Below the pieces are notes generated by a model. It was not told where the DNA came from. It ran no database searches and saw only the letters and a list, made by a program, of their open reading frames with translations. This document shows, piece after piece, positions 47,707 through 58,339 of a stretch of DNA of 64,000 nucleotides. A program made the position numbers and the translations under genes. Source of the stretch: Stutzerimonas stutzeri (GTDB lineage Bacteria > Pseudomonadota > Gammaproteobacteria > Pseudomonadales > Pseudomonadaceae). The stretch lies in assembly GCF_000219605.1 (NCBI RefSeq), contig NC_015740.1, positions 3,038,001-3,102,000 of the forward strand. Reading direction: 5' to 3'. Every line of letters starts with the position of its first letter. Within the stretch, counting starts at the first letter, position 1.

Positions 47707-48648
47707 CTAGTCCCGCGCCACGAACAACAACGCCTTGAGCCCGCTCTCCGGACTGATGTCCGGAAACTCCGGCGGGTTTTCCAGGCGTTCGGAAAAACGC
47801 AGCTGCGGCGCTTCAGCGGCCATGCCCTGGATCAGGAAGTCGGTGCCGGTATCCGGGTCGTTGACGCAGGCCAGCACCTGGCCGCCCGGGTTCAGCAGCT
47901 CAGGCAGGCGGCGCAGGATCTTCTGGTAGTCGCGGGTCAGCGCGAAGCTGCCCTTCTGGAAGGACGGCGGGTCGATGATGATCAGGTCGTAGGGTCCGAG
48001 CTTGCGGACCTTGCCCCAGGACTTGAACAGCTCGTGGCCGAGAAAGCTGACCCGACTGATCTCATGGCCGTTCAGGCGGTGGTTCTCGCGCCCCCGGGTC
48101 AGCGCCGCGCTGGCCATGTCCAGGTTGACCACATGCTCGGCGCCGCCGGCGATCGCCGCGACCGAGAAACCGCAGGTGTAGGCGAACAGGTTGAGCACGC
48201 GCTTGCCGCGCGCATGCTCCTGTACCCAGCGGCGCCCATGGCGCATGTCGAGGAACAGCCCATTGTTCTGCTTGCGGCCCAGATCCAGCTTGTAGTGCAG
48301 GCCGTTCTCACTGATCCGCCACTCCGCGGGCACGTCGCCGAACAGTGCCTCGGCCGGCGCCTCAGGCAGGTAGCGGTGCTGCAGCAGGAGGTGCTGAACC
48401 TGCCGCTGCTGCCATGCCGAGGACTCGGCCAACGCCCGCAGCATCCGCTTCAGCGCCTCCAGCTCCGCCGCACCGGGGTCGCGAAACAGCGCCACCAGCA
48501 GCACACCCTGCAGCCAGTCGACAGTCAGCTGTTCCAGCCCCGGATAGCAGCGGCCCCGCCCATGAAACAGCCGCCGTGTCTCCTCGGGCGCGGCGGCCAG
48601 GGCGTCGAGCAGGTGTCGTTCGAGGATCGCGAGGGGGGCGGTGGTCAT
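47707..48648 (-). CDS. RlmI-like SAM-dependent rRNA methyltransferase
   Basis: A 313-residue class I methyltransferase. The SAM-binding region is RVLNLFAYTCGFSVAAIAGG followed by NLDMASAALTRGRENHRLNG; the catalytic motif IIIDPPSFQKGSF (DPPSF) is the type found in RlmI/RlmK enzymes that methylate 23S rRNA. The N-terminal PUA domain of RlmI is not evident, so the exact substrate is open. ATG of MTTAPLAILERH is used; the frame runs 43 codons further upstream without conservation. Confidence 0.87.
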   Translation of the reverse strand: MTTAPLAILERHLLDALAAAPEETRRLFHGRGRCYPGLEQLTVDWLQGVLLVALFRDPGAAELEALKRMLRALAESSAWQQRQVQHLLLQHRYLPEAPAEALFGDVPAEWRISENGLHYKLDLGRKQNNGLFLDMRHGRRWVQEHARGKRVLNLFAYTCGFSVAAIAGGAEHVVNLDMASAALTRGRENHRLNGHEISRVSFLGHELFKSWGKVRKLGPYDLIIIDPPSFQKGSFALTRDYQKILRRLPELLNPGGQVLACVNDPDTGTDFLIQGMAAEAPQLRFSERLENPPEFPDISPESGLKALLFVARD

Positions 48649-48854
48649 GGGACGGGCATCTTGGCAGCGGGCCGTGCATTCTAAACGGCGTAGCCGTCTG
48701 GGAGCATGCCCGCGTGGCGTTTGCTTGGCCGGCAAGAACCGGCTCGTCAGGCGGCGGAAACTATGCGCGACGGCCAATTGCCCAATCTAGCGTCAGCGAA
48801 CACTGGCATCGCACTCTTCTGCCGAGCCCTATCGGTCCACGTTAAGGACACCCG

Positions 48855-50305
48855 ATGAAGCATCCAAAACTCATCCACCACGGCGCTCGCGAAGGCGTGA
48901 CCGGCTCGTGTCATCAATTGTGGATGGACGAAAACAGCAGCGTACTGATCGACTGCGGGCAATTTCAGGGCGACGACGAAGCGGGGCACGAAGATGAGCT
49001 GGCGCTGGATTTCTCCGTCGAGGGTGTCAAGGCGCTGATCGTGACGCACGTGCACATCGACCATGTCGGGCGTATCCCGAACCTGCTGGCAGCGGGCTTC
49101 GACGGGCCGATCCTGTGCAGCGAACCGTCCGCCCGGCTGCTGCCGATCGTACTGGAGGATGCCTTCCGGCTCTCCATCAGCCGTGACCAGGACCAACTGG
49201 AGCGCTACCTCAAGGTCGTCGAGCAACGCATCATCGCCCTGCCCTACGATCACTGGTTCACCCTCAACGAAACCGACGGCCGCGCGTGCAAGGTACGCCT
49301 GCAGCCGGCGGGGCATGTGCTGGGTTCGGCCTACGTCGAGCTGGAGCTCAGCGAGGGCTCCGACGTCCAGCGCGTGGTATTCAGCGGCGACCTGGGCGCC
49401 CCACATTCACCGCTGCTGCCGGACCTGGTACCGCCCGAGCGCGCCGATCTGCTGATTCTCGAAAGCACCTATGGCGACCGCCGCCACGAGGATCGCGCGC
49501 ACCGCCGCGAGCGGTTGCAGGCTGCCATCGAGCGGGCTCTGGCCGACCAGGGCACGGTGCTCATTCCCTCGTTCAGTATCGGCCGAACGCAGGAGCTGCT
49601 GTTCGAGCTGGAGGAAATCCTCCACGAGAAGCGCGAAGCGGCCGAAGCCAGCGGCACGCCCGTCGAAGCGCCAGAACAGGCCAGGGATGGCGACCCCGAT
49701 ATCGACTGGCCGCAGCTTCCCATCATCCTCGACTCGCCGCTCGCCAGCCGCTTCACCGCCACCTACAAGGAGTTGCAAGGCTACTGGGACGAAGACGCCC
49801 GTCATCGCCTGGAGGAAGGCCGCAAGCCGCTGTCGTTCAAGCAGCTCATCACCGTCGACAGCCATGACGAACACATGCGCATCGTCGAACACCTCGCACA
49901 GACCGCACGCCCGGCCATCGTCATCGCCGGCAACGGCATGTGCTCGGGCGGACGCATCGTCAATTACCTCAAGGCCATGCTGGGGGCCCGCGACACAACG
50001 TGGTGTTCGTCGGCTACCAGGGCAAGGGCACGCCGGGACGGGACATACAGACCTACGGGCCGGACGGCGGCTTCGTCGATCTGGACGCAGAGCGCATCGA
50101 CATCCGCGCCGGCATCGACAGCGTCGGTGGCTATTCCGCCCACGCCGACCAGGCGGACCTGGTGGGCTTCGTCACTCGCATGCAGCAATGGCCGAGCGAG
50201 GTCCGCCTGATCCACGGCGAGGACCAGGCCAAGCAGCGCCTGGCCGAGGTGCTCCGCGAGCGCTACGAGCAGGCCAGCCGGCAAGGCCGGGTGGTTATCC
50301 CATGA
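48855..50305 (+). pseudogene. Beta-CASP metallo-beta-lactamase RNase, frameshifted
   Basis: A metallo-beta-lactamase/beta-CASP nuclease of the CPSF/YSH1 type that would process RNA. Zinc motif THVHIDHVGRIP (HxHxDH) is near residue 60, GHVLGSAYVELE and SGDLGAPHSP follow, then the beta-CASP part (LESTYGDRRHED; ILDSPLASRFTATYKE) and NGMCSGGRIVNYL. At a run of five Gs (49982-49986) the frame breaks; the rest (HNVVFVGYQGKGTPGRD, then the RMMBL zinc block VGGYSAHADQADLVGF) continues in another frame to 50305. One extra G restores a standard ~483-residue protein. In the original frame translation ends at 50210 without the last zinc-binding block. Confidence 0.88.
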
Positions 50306-50422
50306 GGCCCGCGAGCCCCATCCTCATGGCTGATCCCGATGCGTGACAGCTGGCCACCGGGCAGCATGCCTGCGCGAAGCCAGCTACAGTGCAAGTTCAC
50401 GTCAAACCCAAGCGAGGGGCCC

Positions 50423-50815
50423 ATGCTCAATCATGTAATGGTCGGTTCGAATGACATAGAACGGTCGAAGCGCTTCTACGATGCCGTGCTCGGCGTACTC
50501 GGCGCAGGCGAGCCGATGCTGCACAAGGCCCCGACCGGGCATACCCGGTACTTCTATCGCCACGACGGCAGCACGTTCGGAATTACCGAGCCCATCAACG
50601 ACGAACAAGCCACCGCGGCCAACGGCGGCACCATTGGCTTCAAGTGCAGCTCGCCGGAGCAGGTCCGGGCGTTTCACGAGGCCGGTCTCGCCAACGGCGG
50701 CAGTACCTGCGAGGACCCGCCGGGCGAGCGTGACGGCAGCCTGGGCCGGATGTTCGTCGCCTATGTGCGTGACCCCGACGGCAACAAGCTGTGCGCGATC
50801 CATCGCATGAAGTGA
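50423..50815 (+). CDS. VOC-family protein
   Basis: A 130-residue single VOC domain. Start MLNHVMVGSNDIERSKRFYDAV with metal-binding His4, and the C-terminal YVRDPDGNKLCAIHR with the second-half motif. Related enzymes are lactoylglutathione lyases or dioxygenases; the substrate is unknown. Confidence 0.87.
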   Translation: MLNHVMVGSNDIERSKRFYDAVLGVLGAGEPMLHKAPTGHTRYFYRHDGSTFGITEPINDEQATAANGGTIGFKCSSPEQVRAFHEAGLANGGSTCEDPPGERDGSLGRMFVAYVRDPDGNKLCAIHRMK

Positions 50816-50841
50816 CGCGCCGCCCACTGGGCATTGCCATG

Positions 50842-50867
50842 GATGCGTCAGGGCCGGCTGACGCATC
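50842..50867. terminator. Hairpin between the VOC gene and ggt
   Basis: A perfect 10-bp stem (GATGCGTCAG / CTGACGCATC) with a 6-base loop between convergent genes; no T tract. Confidence 0.6.
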
Positions 50868-50906
50868 GCCGTTGGCAGGCGGCATGGCCGCCCGCTCACC
50901 CCGGTC

Positions 50907-52586
50907 TCACGGCTCGACGATGAGACCGACGCCGCGCCCACGCGGGTCAGACCCGGTCTGCAGACGTCTGCCGTCGACGCGAATCGCCTGGATGTCACCC
51001 ATCAACCAGCCCTGATCCTCCAGCGTATAGCCCATGGCTTCCAGCGCTTGCGCCACCTCTCCGGTCAGCGGCGCATGGGCGTCGTAGTAGATCGTGTCCT
51101 TGGGCAACAGCTGGTGGTGCACCCGCTGCGCGGCCACGGCTTTTTCCAGCGGCAGGCCGAAGTCGTAAACGTTGTTCAGCACCTGGAAGATCGAGGTGAA
51201 GATGCGCGAGCCGCCGGGTGTACCCAGCACCAGGCTGACCTTGCCGTCGCGGGTGACGATGCTCGGGCTCATGGACGACAGCATGCGCTTGCCGGGTTCG
51301 ATGGCGTTGGCGTCGCTGCCGACCACGCCGAAGGCATTGGCCACACCTGGCTTGGCACTGAAGTCGTCCATTTCGTCGTTGAGCAAGAAGCCGGCACCCT
51401 TGACCACCACGCCGCTGCCGTAGTCCAGGTTGAGGGTGTAGGTGTTGCTCACCGCGTTGCCGTCGGCATCGACGATGGAGAAGTGCGTGGTCTGATGGCT
51501 TTCCAGGCCCGGTCGTACCTTCTCCGTTGCGGAGATGGCCGTAGGGTTGATCTCGGCGGCGCGCTGCGCGAGGTATTCAGGCGAGGTCAGCCGCTTTACC
51601 GGTACATCGGAAAAGTCCGGATCGCCCAGGTAGTCCGCGCGATCGGCAAACACGCGCTTCTCGATCTCCGCCAGCAGATGGATGTAGCGCGCCGAGTTCA
51701 GCTCGACACCCTCGAAGTCGGCGGCACGGCGCTCCTTGATGCCGATCAGCTGGGCCAGGGCGATGCCGCCGGAACTGGGCAGAGGCGCGGTGTACAGGCT
51801 GTTGCCACGCCAGTCGATGCGCATCGGCTCACGCCATTTGACGCGATAGTCGGCCAGGTCTTGCTGGGTGATCAGCCCGCCATCGCGCTCCATCTGCGCG
51901 ACCAGCAATGCGGCGGTCTTGCCTTTGTAGAAGTCGTCCGGATCCTGGTCGGCGATGCGTTCCAGCGTCTCGGCCAGCTCCGCCTGGCGGAAGGTCGCAC
52001 CCGGACGCATGCTGCCGAAGTAGTCCTCGAAGTTGGTCGTACCGTTGAACAGGCCGATGGCGTCCTCCCGATACTGGAACTGCTGGTCGGCCACCGTGAA
52101 GCCTTCACGGGCATAACCGACTGCCGGGGTGATGAGTTCACTCCAGGGCAACTTGCCGAAGCGCTGGTGGGCTTCCCACATACCCAACACCGTGCCAGGC
52201 ACGCCGGCTGCCCGGGCGCCCACCAGGCTGAGGTTCTCGATCACCTCGCCCTGATCATCCAGAAACATGGTCTTGCTGGCGGCCTTCGGCGCGACTTCCC
52301 GGTAGTCCAGGAAATACGGCTTGCCGTCCATGTACAGAGTCATGAAACCGCCGCCGCCGATATTGCCCGCCTCGGGATAGGTGACGGCCAGGGTAAAGGC
52401 GGTCGCCACCGCCGCGTCCACCGCGTTGCCGCCATTCTTCAGGACCTGGGCGGCCACCTTGGCGCTGTATTCATCGGGAGCGGCAACCGCCCCGCCTTCC
52501 AGAAGCGCACCGTAGGCCACGGAGCTCGTCGCGACGATTGCCGCCAGAGTGAACTGGGTGATGTGTAGCAAGCGCATCGTAGTCAT
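50907..52586 (-). CDS. ggt: Gamma-glutamyltranspeptidase
   Basis: A 559-residue periplasmic enzyme that cleaves the gamma-glutamyl bond of glutathione. A signal peptide ends near SVAYGA. The protein is made as a precursor that self-cleaves before the catalytic threonine, seen in SHQTTHFSIVD at about residue 361. Substrate-binding blocks include GGNAVDAAVATAFTLAV, GNIGGGGFMTLY and the lid/oxyanion block SSMSPSIV. An in-frame ATG three codons downstream is an alternative start. Confidence 0.95.
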   Translation of the reverse strand: MTTMRLLHITQFTLAAIVATSSVAYGALLEGGAVAAPDEYSAKVAAQVLKNGGNAVDAAVATAFTLAVTYPEAGNIGGGGFMTLYMDGKPYFLDYREVAPKAASKTMFLDDQGEVIENLSLVGARAAGVPGTVLGMWEAHQRFGKLPWSELITPAVGYAREGFTVADQQFQYREDAIGLFNGTTNFEDYFGSMRPGATFRQAELAETLERIADQDPDDFYKGKTAALLVAQMERDGGLITQQDLADYRVKWREPMRIDWRGNSLYTAPLPSSGGIALAQLIGIKERRAADFEGVELNSARYIHLLAEIEKRVFADRADYLGDPDFSDVPVKRLTSPEYLAQRAAEINPTAISATEKVRPGLESHQTTHFSIVDADGNAVSNTYTLNLDYGSGVVVKGAGFLLNDEMDDFSAKPGVANAFGVVGSDANAIEPGKRMLSSMSPSIVTRDGKVSLVLGTPGGSRIFTSIFQVLNNVYDFGLPLEKAVAAQRVHHQLLPKDTIYYDAHAPLTGEVAQALEAMGYTLEDQGWLMGDIQAIRVDGRRLQTGSDPRGRGVGLIVEP

Positions 52587-52693
52587 CCTTATTGTCGTGA
52601 TCGCGCCGCCCCGACATCGCTCGGAGCGGGCACTTATCCAACATAGACGACCGTGATGCCGCCGTACCGCTTGGCCGCCGCACGGCAGCGGCG

Positions 52694-53704
52694 TCAGAAC
52701 TCCAGGCAGATCTTGCCGAAGTGCTGGTTGCTCTCCTGGTAACGGAACGCCTCGACGATCTCGTCCAGCGCAAACCGCTTGTCGATCACCGGACGGATGC
52801 CATTGGCATCGATGGCACGGATCATTTCCTGCTGCTGTGTGCGGCTGCCCACCAGCACGCCCTGCAAGCGCAACTGACGCACCAGTGCCGGCACCAGCTG
52901 CAGCTCGCCGGCAATGCCGGTAAGAATGCCGATCACCGAGATATGCCCGCCGATGCGCGCCGCAACCATCGACTGCGCCAGCGTCGCCGGCCCGCCGACC
53001 TCGATCACATGGTCCACGCCGCGGCCATCGGTCAGCTCGCGCACCGTCTCGCCCCAGGCGGGTGTCGTTCGGTAGTTGATCAGGTGGTCGGCGCCCATCT
53101 CCCGCAGGCGCTCCAGCTTGGCGTCGCTGGACGAGGTGGCGATGACCGTGGCGCCGGCCATCTTGGCGAACTGCAGGGCGAAGATCGATACGCCGCCGGT
53201 ACCCTGGATCAACACGCTGTCGCCGGGCTTGAGCTTGCCGTCGGCCATCAGCGCACGCCAGGCAGTGAGGCCGGCGGTGGTCAGGGTCGACGCCTCGGCA
53301 TGGCTGTAGCCCTTGGGCGCATGGGTGAATGAGGTGGCGCGGGCGGTGACCATTTCGCGGGCATAGCCATCGACACCGTCGCCCGGCACCGTGGCGAAGC
53401 CTTCCACCAGCGGCTCGCCGGCCAGCCAGTCGGGGAAGAAGGTGCTGACCACCGCGTCACCAACGACGAATTCAGTCACGCCCGAACCCACCGCCACCAC
53501 TTCACCGGCGCCATCGGCCATGGGAATGCGCGGCTCGCTGGGTCCCCACATGCCGCTCACCACCGCGAAGTCGTGGTAGTTCAGCGAGTTGGCGCGCAGC
53601 CGCACGGTGATCTCGCCGGCCTCGGGCCGGGCGGCCTCGCTGGTGCCGACGATGACCCGCTCATAACCGCCGCCGGGCTGTACGAATATGGCTTTGTGGC
53701 TCAT
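52694..53704 (-). CDS. Zinc-type alcohol dehydrogenase-like oxidoreductase (MDR family)
   Basis: A 336-residue medium-chain dehydrogenase. The N-terminal GroES-like part lacks the Cys/His structural zinc cluster, so it belongs to the quinone-oxidoreductase-like, probably zinc-free branch. The cofactor loop is GTGGVSIFALQFAKMAGATVI, with SSSDAKLERL after it, typical for NADP(H). Start MSHKAIFVQPGGG is chosen because the first beta-strand begins there; upstream frame sequence is not conserved-looking. Substrate unknown. Confidence 0.9.
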   Translation of the reverse strand: MSHKAIFVQPGGGYERVIVGTSEAARPEAGEITVRLRANSLNYHDFAVVSGMWGPSEPRIPMADGAGEVVAVGSGVTEFVVGDAVVSTFFPDWLAGEPLVEGFATVPGDGVDGYAREMVTARATSFTHAPKGYSHAEASTLTTAGLTAWRALMADGKLKPGDSVLIQGTGGVSIFALQFAKMAGATVIATSSSDAKLERLREMGADHLINYRTTPAWGETVRELTDGRGVDHVIEVGGPATLAQSMVAARIGGHISVIGILTGIAGELQLVPALVRQLRLQGVLVGSRTQQQEMIRAIDANGIRPVIDKRFALDEIVEAFRYQESNQHFGKICLEF

Positions 53705-53927
53705 GAACACTTCTCCGCTACGGGTTGACCTGCCAGGGCAGCGGCCAGCATCGGCATCGTTCGAGTCATCGAAGCCGCCCCGGGAATGGCGGACAGCATA
53801 GCCAATCCTGCATCGGCATGACCGCCACGAACTTACCTCGATTGCCATCGTCGAAAGCGCGTCCACCCTGCTACGGCTCGCCCGACGCAGCCTCAGCAGA
53901 CGATCCAGTGCCGCCCCGGAACCGCCC

Positions 53928-55448
53928 ATGCCCGAGCTCCAACGCCTCCGCCATTCCACAGCCCTGCGCCTGGCCATTGCCGCGGCGCTGATGAGCATCA
54001 CCGCACCCTGCTTCGCCGAAGTCACCGAGAGTCAGCTCGCCGAGCGAGATGCCGAGAACAAGCGGGTGACCGCCGAGCTCATGGCCAAGCCCAACGAGCT
54101 GACCCAGCCGCTGCAGAGCAAGTACAACCACATCATCACCTACGGGCAGTCGCTGGCCTCCGCCGCCGAGGGCTGGCCGGCGCTGTCCGTCGCGCCACGC
54201 TACGACAACCTGATGCTCGGCCAGTCACCACGCTCGGCAGCCTTCAGCGGCGCGTCGTTCAAGCCAGTGGGCGAAGCAGCCTTCACCCCGCTGCGTGCCG
54301 TGGTGCAGCAGAAGAGCAACGCGGCCGTGGTGCTCGATGCAGAGAAGGTCGGCAAGCTCGCGCCGCAGGCGCAGGAGGAAGGCGAATCGGTGGAAGTCGG
54401 CGCGCTGAACATGGCACGTCGGCTCTATCTGCATCACCTCGGCCGCGACACCGATCCGGAGCACCTGTTCGTCGCCAGCAACGCCTCGACCTCGGGTCGC
54501 TCCATTGCCCAGCTTTCGAAAACCGGTGGCACCAACGAATACCTGCGCGTGACCCAGGCCGTCGATCAGGCCAAGGCGCTGGCCGACGCGCAACAGGCCA
54601 GTTACAGCATCAGCGCATTCTTCTGGCTGCAGGGCGAGTACGACTATTCCCATACCAATGGCGGCAAGAACGATCAGGCGTACTACGAGGCCAAGCTGCG
54701 CCAGCTGCGCGACGACCTCTATGCCGACACCGCCAAGGCCATCGCCGGGCAGGAAAAGATGCCGGCCTTCTTCAGCTACCAGACCGACGCCAAATCCTCG
54801 GTCAAGGACGGTTCGCTCGCGGTCGGCATGGCGCAATGGGAGCTGGCTCAGGAAGCGCCCGGCTGGTACCTGGTCGGGCCGGTCTACCCCTACACCGACA
54901 AGGGCGTGCACCTGTCGGCCAACGGTTACCGCTGGTTCGGCCAGATGCTCGGCAAGGTCTATCACCACGTCGTCATCGAGCGTAAGGAATGGATGCCCCT
55001 GTCGCCCCGTCAGGCCACACTGGACGGCCGCGACGTACTGATCGACTTCCACGTGCCGCACCCGCCGCTGGCGTTCGACCAGCCTTACATCGGCCACGAG
55101 GCCCGCGACGTGAAGAACAAGGGCTTCATGCTGCAGGACGACCAGGGCGAGGTGCCCATCACTGCCGTGGAGATCGTCGCTGACACCATTGTCCGCCTGC
55201 GCGCCGATCGCGAACTCAGCGGCCAGCCACGCGTCAGCTATGCCGGCTACCAGGTGGGCGGCGCCGGCCAGCTACGCGACAGCGATCCCATGCGTGCCGA
55301 TGCGACCTACGAGTACCTCAAGGACCTGATGCCCGCCGAAGCGAACATCAAGGCCCTGGTGCACCAGCCCTACCCGTTGCAGAACTGGAGCATCGCCTTC
55401 GATATCGAGGTGGCGGGCCGACCGGGCACCGAGCCCGCGGCGCGCTGA
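53928..55448 (+). CDS. Periplasmic SGNH/SASA-type esterase
   Basis: A 506-residue secreted protein with a signal peptide (to about CFAEV, residue 30). SGNH hydrolase blocks in sialate-esterase (SASA) form are visible: block I ITYGQSLAS (catalytic Ser), block III FFWLQGEYDYSH, and the C-terminal KGVHLSANGYRWFG holding the His. The last ~150 residues are a beta-sandwich-like tail (DVLIDFHVPHPPLAFDQP). This predicts a carbohydrate or other ester deacetylase; its substrate is unknown. It is convergent to the acoR-like gene and may or may not be linked to it. Confidence 0.8.
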   Translation: MPELQRLRHSTALRLAIAAALMSITAPCFAEVTESQLAERDAENKRVTAELMAKPNELTQPLQSKYNHIITYGQSLASAAEGWPALSVAPRYDNLMLGQSPRSAAFSGASFKPVGEAAFTPLRAVVQQKSNAAVVLDAEKVGKLAPQAQEEGESVEVGALNMARRLYLHHLGRDTDPEHLFVASNASTSGRSIAQLSKTGGTNEYLRVTQAVDQAKALADAQQASYSISAFFWLQGEYDYSHTNGGKNDQAYYEAKLRQLRDDLYADTAKAIAGQEKMPAFFSYQTDAKSSVKDGSLAVGMAQWELAQEAPGWYLVGPVYPYTDKGVHLSANGYRWFGQMLGKVYHHVVIERKEWMPLSPRQATLDGRDVLIDFHVPHPPLAFDQPYIGHEARDVKNKGFMLQDDQGEVPITAVEIVADTIVRLRADRELSGQPRVSYAGYQVGGAGQLRDSDPMRADATYEYLKDLMPAEANIKALVHQPYPLQNWSIAFDIEVAGRPGTEPAAR

Positions 55449-55454
55449 CTCACG

Positions 55455-57386
<1,932 letters not shown>

Positions 57387-57541
57387 GCATCCTCCTCGAA
57401 ACGCTCGCAGCGGATGGCAACGGGCGCCTCAGCGAAACGCTTTATTGTTATGAAGTGTACTGAAGGATAAACGATTGAACCGTCAGGACCAGCCTGAACT
57501 TTGGAAGTATGCCTGCTCGGGTGTTTCAAATATTAGCCGCA

Positions 57542-57563
57542 CGTTGTAAAGCGCTTTACAACG
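57542..57563. promoter_or_regulatory. Perfect 22-bp palindrome, probable AcoR-like enhancer site 1
   Basis: Each half reads CGTTGTAAAGC, meeting without a spacer. A further half copy GCTTTACA follows at 57563-57570. Confidence 0.65.
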
Positions 57564-57570
57564 CTTTACA

Positions 57571-57597
57571 GGTGTAACGCGCAACTTGCGTTACACC
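57571..57597. promoter_or_regulatory. Inverted repeat, probable AcoR-like enhancer site 2
   Basis: GGTGTAACGC-N7-GCGTTACACC, perfect 10-bp arms. It shares the TGTAA...TTACA core with site 1, so both could bind the same protein. Confidence 0.65.
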
Positions 57598-57678
57598 ACT
57601 GATACGGCCATCCACTTCAAACAAGATAAATCCTTTAAATTCATACAGATAGGTAAATAAATATTCATACATGAAAGT

Positions 57679-57695
57679 TGGCATGACCCCTGCTG
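57679..57695 (+). promoter_or_regulatory. Sigma-54 (-24/-12) promoter of the acetoin-type operon
   Basis: TGGCAT-N5-CTGCTG has GG and GC exactly 10 bases apart, matching the TGGCAC-N5-TTGC consensus in all the key positions. Transcription would start near 57705, about 80 bases before the first gene. Confidence 0.75.
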
Positions 57696-57786
57696 ATCAC
57701 CCTGTGCGGAACAAACTCTTCGCATAACAAGATCGCCAGCCGCCTGCTCCCCTCAGTGCTGTTGGTAATAATCAGGAGCTACTGTC

Positions 57787-58290
57787 ATGCACGATTCAGC
57801 TCGTCCGCACGGCACGCTAAACCGTCGACGTTTTCTTTCTCTGTCCAGCCAGTCGCTGCTGGCGTTGAGCCTGAGCCAGTTGATCCCGGTGAACCTGCTC
57901 GCCGAGGAGCGGCAGGCGGAACTGCCTGACGGCCTGCTGCGCATGGGTCGCGACATCTTCCCCCACGATTTCATCAGCGATCGCCACTACGTACAGCCCC
58001 TGCTCGACCTCGCGGAACAGGAGCCGGCGCTGCTCGGCGGCGGGCTCGACGAGCTGCAGCGTCAGGCACGCAAGGCCCACGGCAAGCGCTTCGAACAGCT
58101 GGACGAAGCCGAACGCGTGGCGCTGCTCAGCGACATCGAGAACACCCCGTTTTTCAAGGCGGTGCGCAGCAGCCTGATGTTCGGCCTGTACGACAACAAG
58201 ACGCTATTCCCGCTGTTCGGCTACGAGGGCTCGTCGTGGGAATACGGCGGCTACGTCAACCGCGGCTTCGACGATCTCAACTGGCTCTGA
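57787..58290 (+). CDS. Tat-targeted small subunit, gluconate 2-dehydrogenase subunit 3 type
   Basis: A 167-residue protein with a twin-arginine signal (NRRRFLSLSSQSLLALSLS, arginines at about residues 13-15). The mature part resembles the gamma subunit (subunit 3) of membrane flavin dehydrogenases such as gluconate and fructose dehydrogenase, which carries the flavoprotein through the Tat system. The GMC flavoprotein that follows has no signal of its own, so this would be its export partner. The usual cytochrome c subunit is not in the window. Confidence 0.8.
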   Translation: MHDSARPHGTLNRRRFLSLSSQSLLALSLSQLIPVNLLAEERQAELPDGLLRMGRDIFPHDFISDRHYVQPLLDLAEQEPALLGGGLDELQRQARKAHGKRFEQLDEAERVALLSDIENTPFFKAVRSSLMFGLYDNKTLFPLFGYEGSSWEYGGYVNRGFDDLNWL

Positions 58291-58339
58291 GCCAGGGCGC
58301 CTCGCGGCGCCGACAACAAGAACAAGAGAGGGATACCCC

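Larger units (their letters stand above)
57387..57786. other. acoR-operon regulatory region
   Basis: This 400-base, strikingly AT-rich gap separates acoR from the divergent operon. It holds two palindromic activator sites (57542-57563 and 57571-57597), a sigma-54 promoter (57679-57695) and a ribosome-binding site (CAGGAG) before the first gene. The activator sites are about 80-140 bases upstream of the promoter, a usual enhancer distance. Confidence 0.7.

Noticed and set aside
48747..49406. Minus-strand frame overlapping the start of the RNase gene
   Set aside because: It is antisense to the well-supported metallo-beta-lactamase domain and carries no recognisable protein motif.
49977..49995. 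Programmed -1 frameshift in the beta-CASP RNase gene
   Set aside because: The local sequence is not an X-XXY-YYZ slippery heptamer in the reading frame, and I see no clear downstream stem. A lost base in the G run explains the data more simply.
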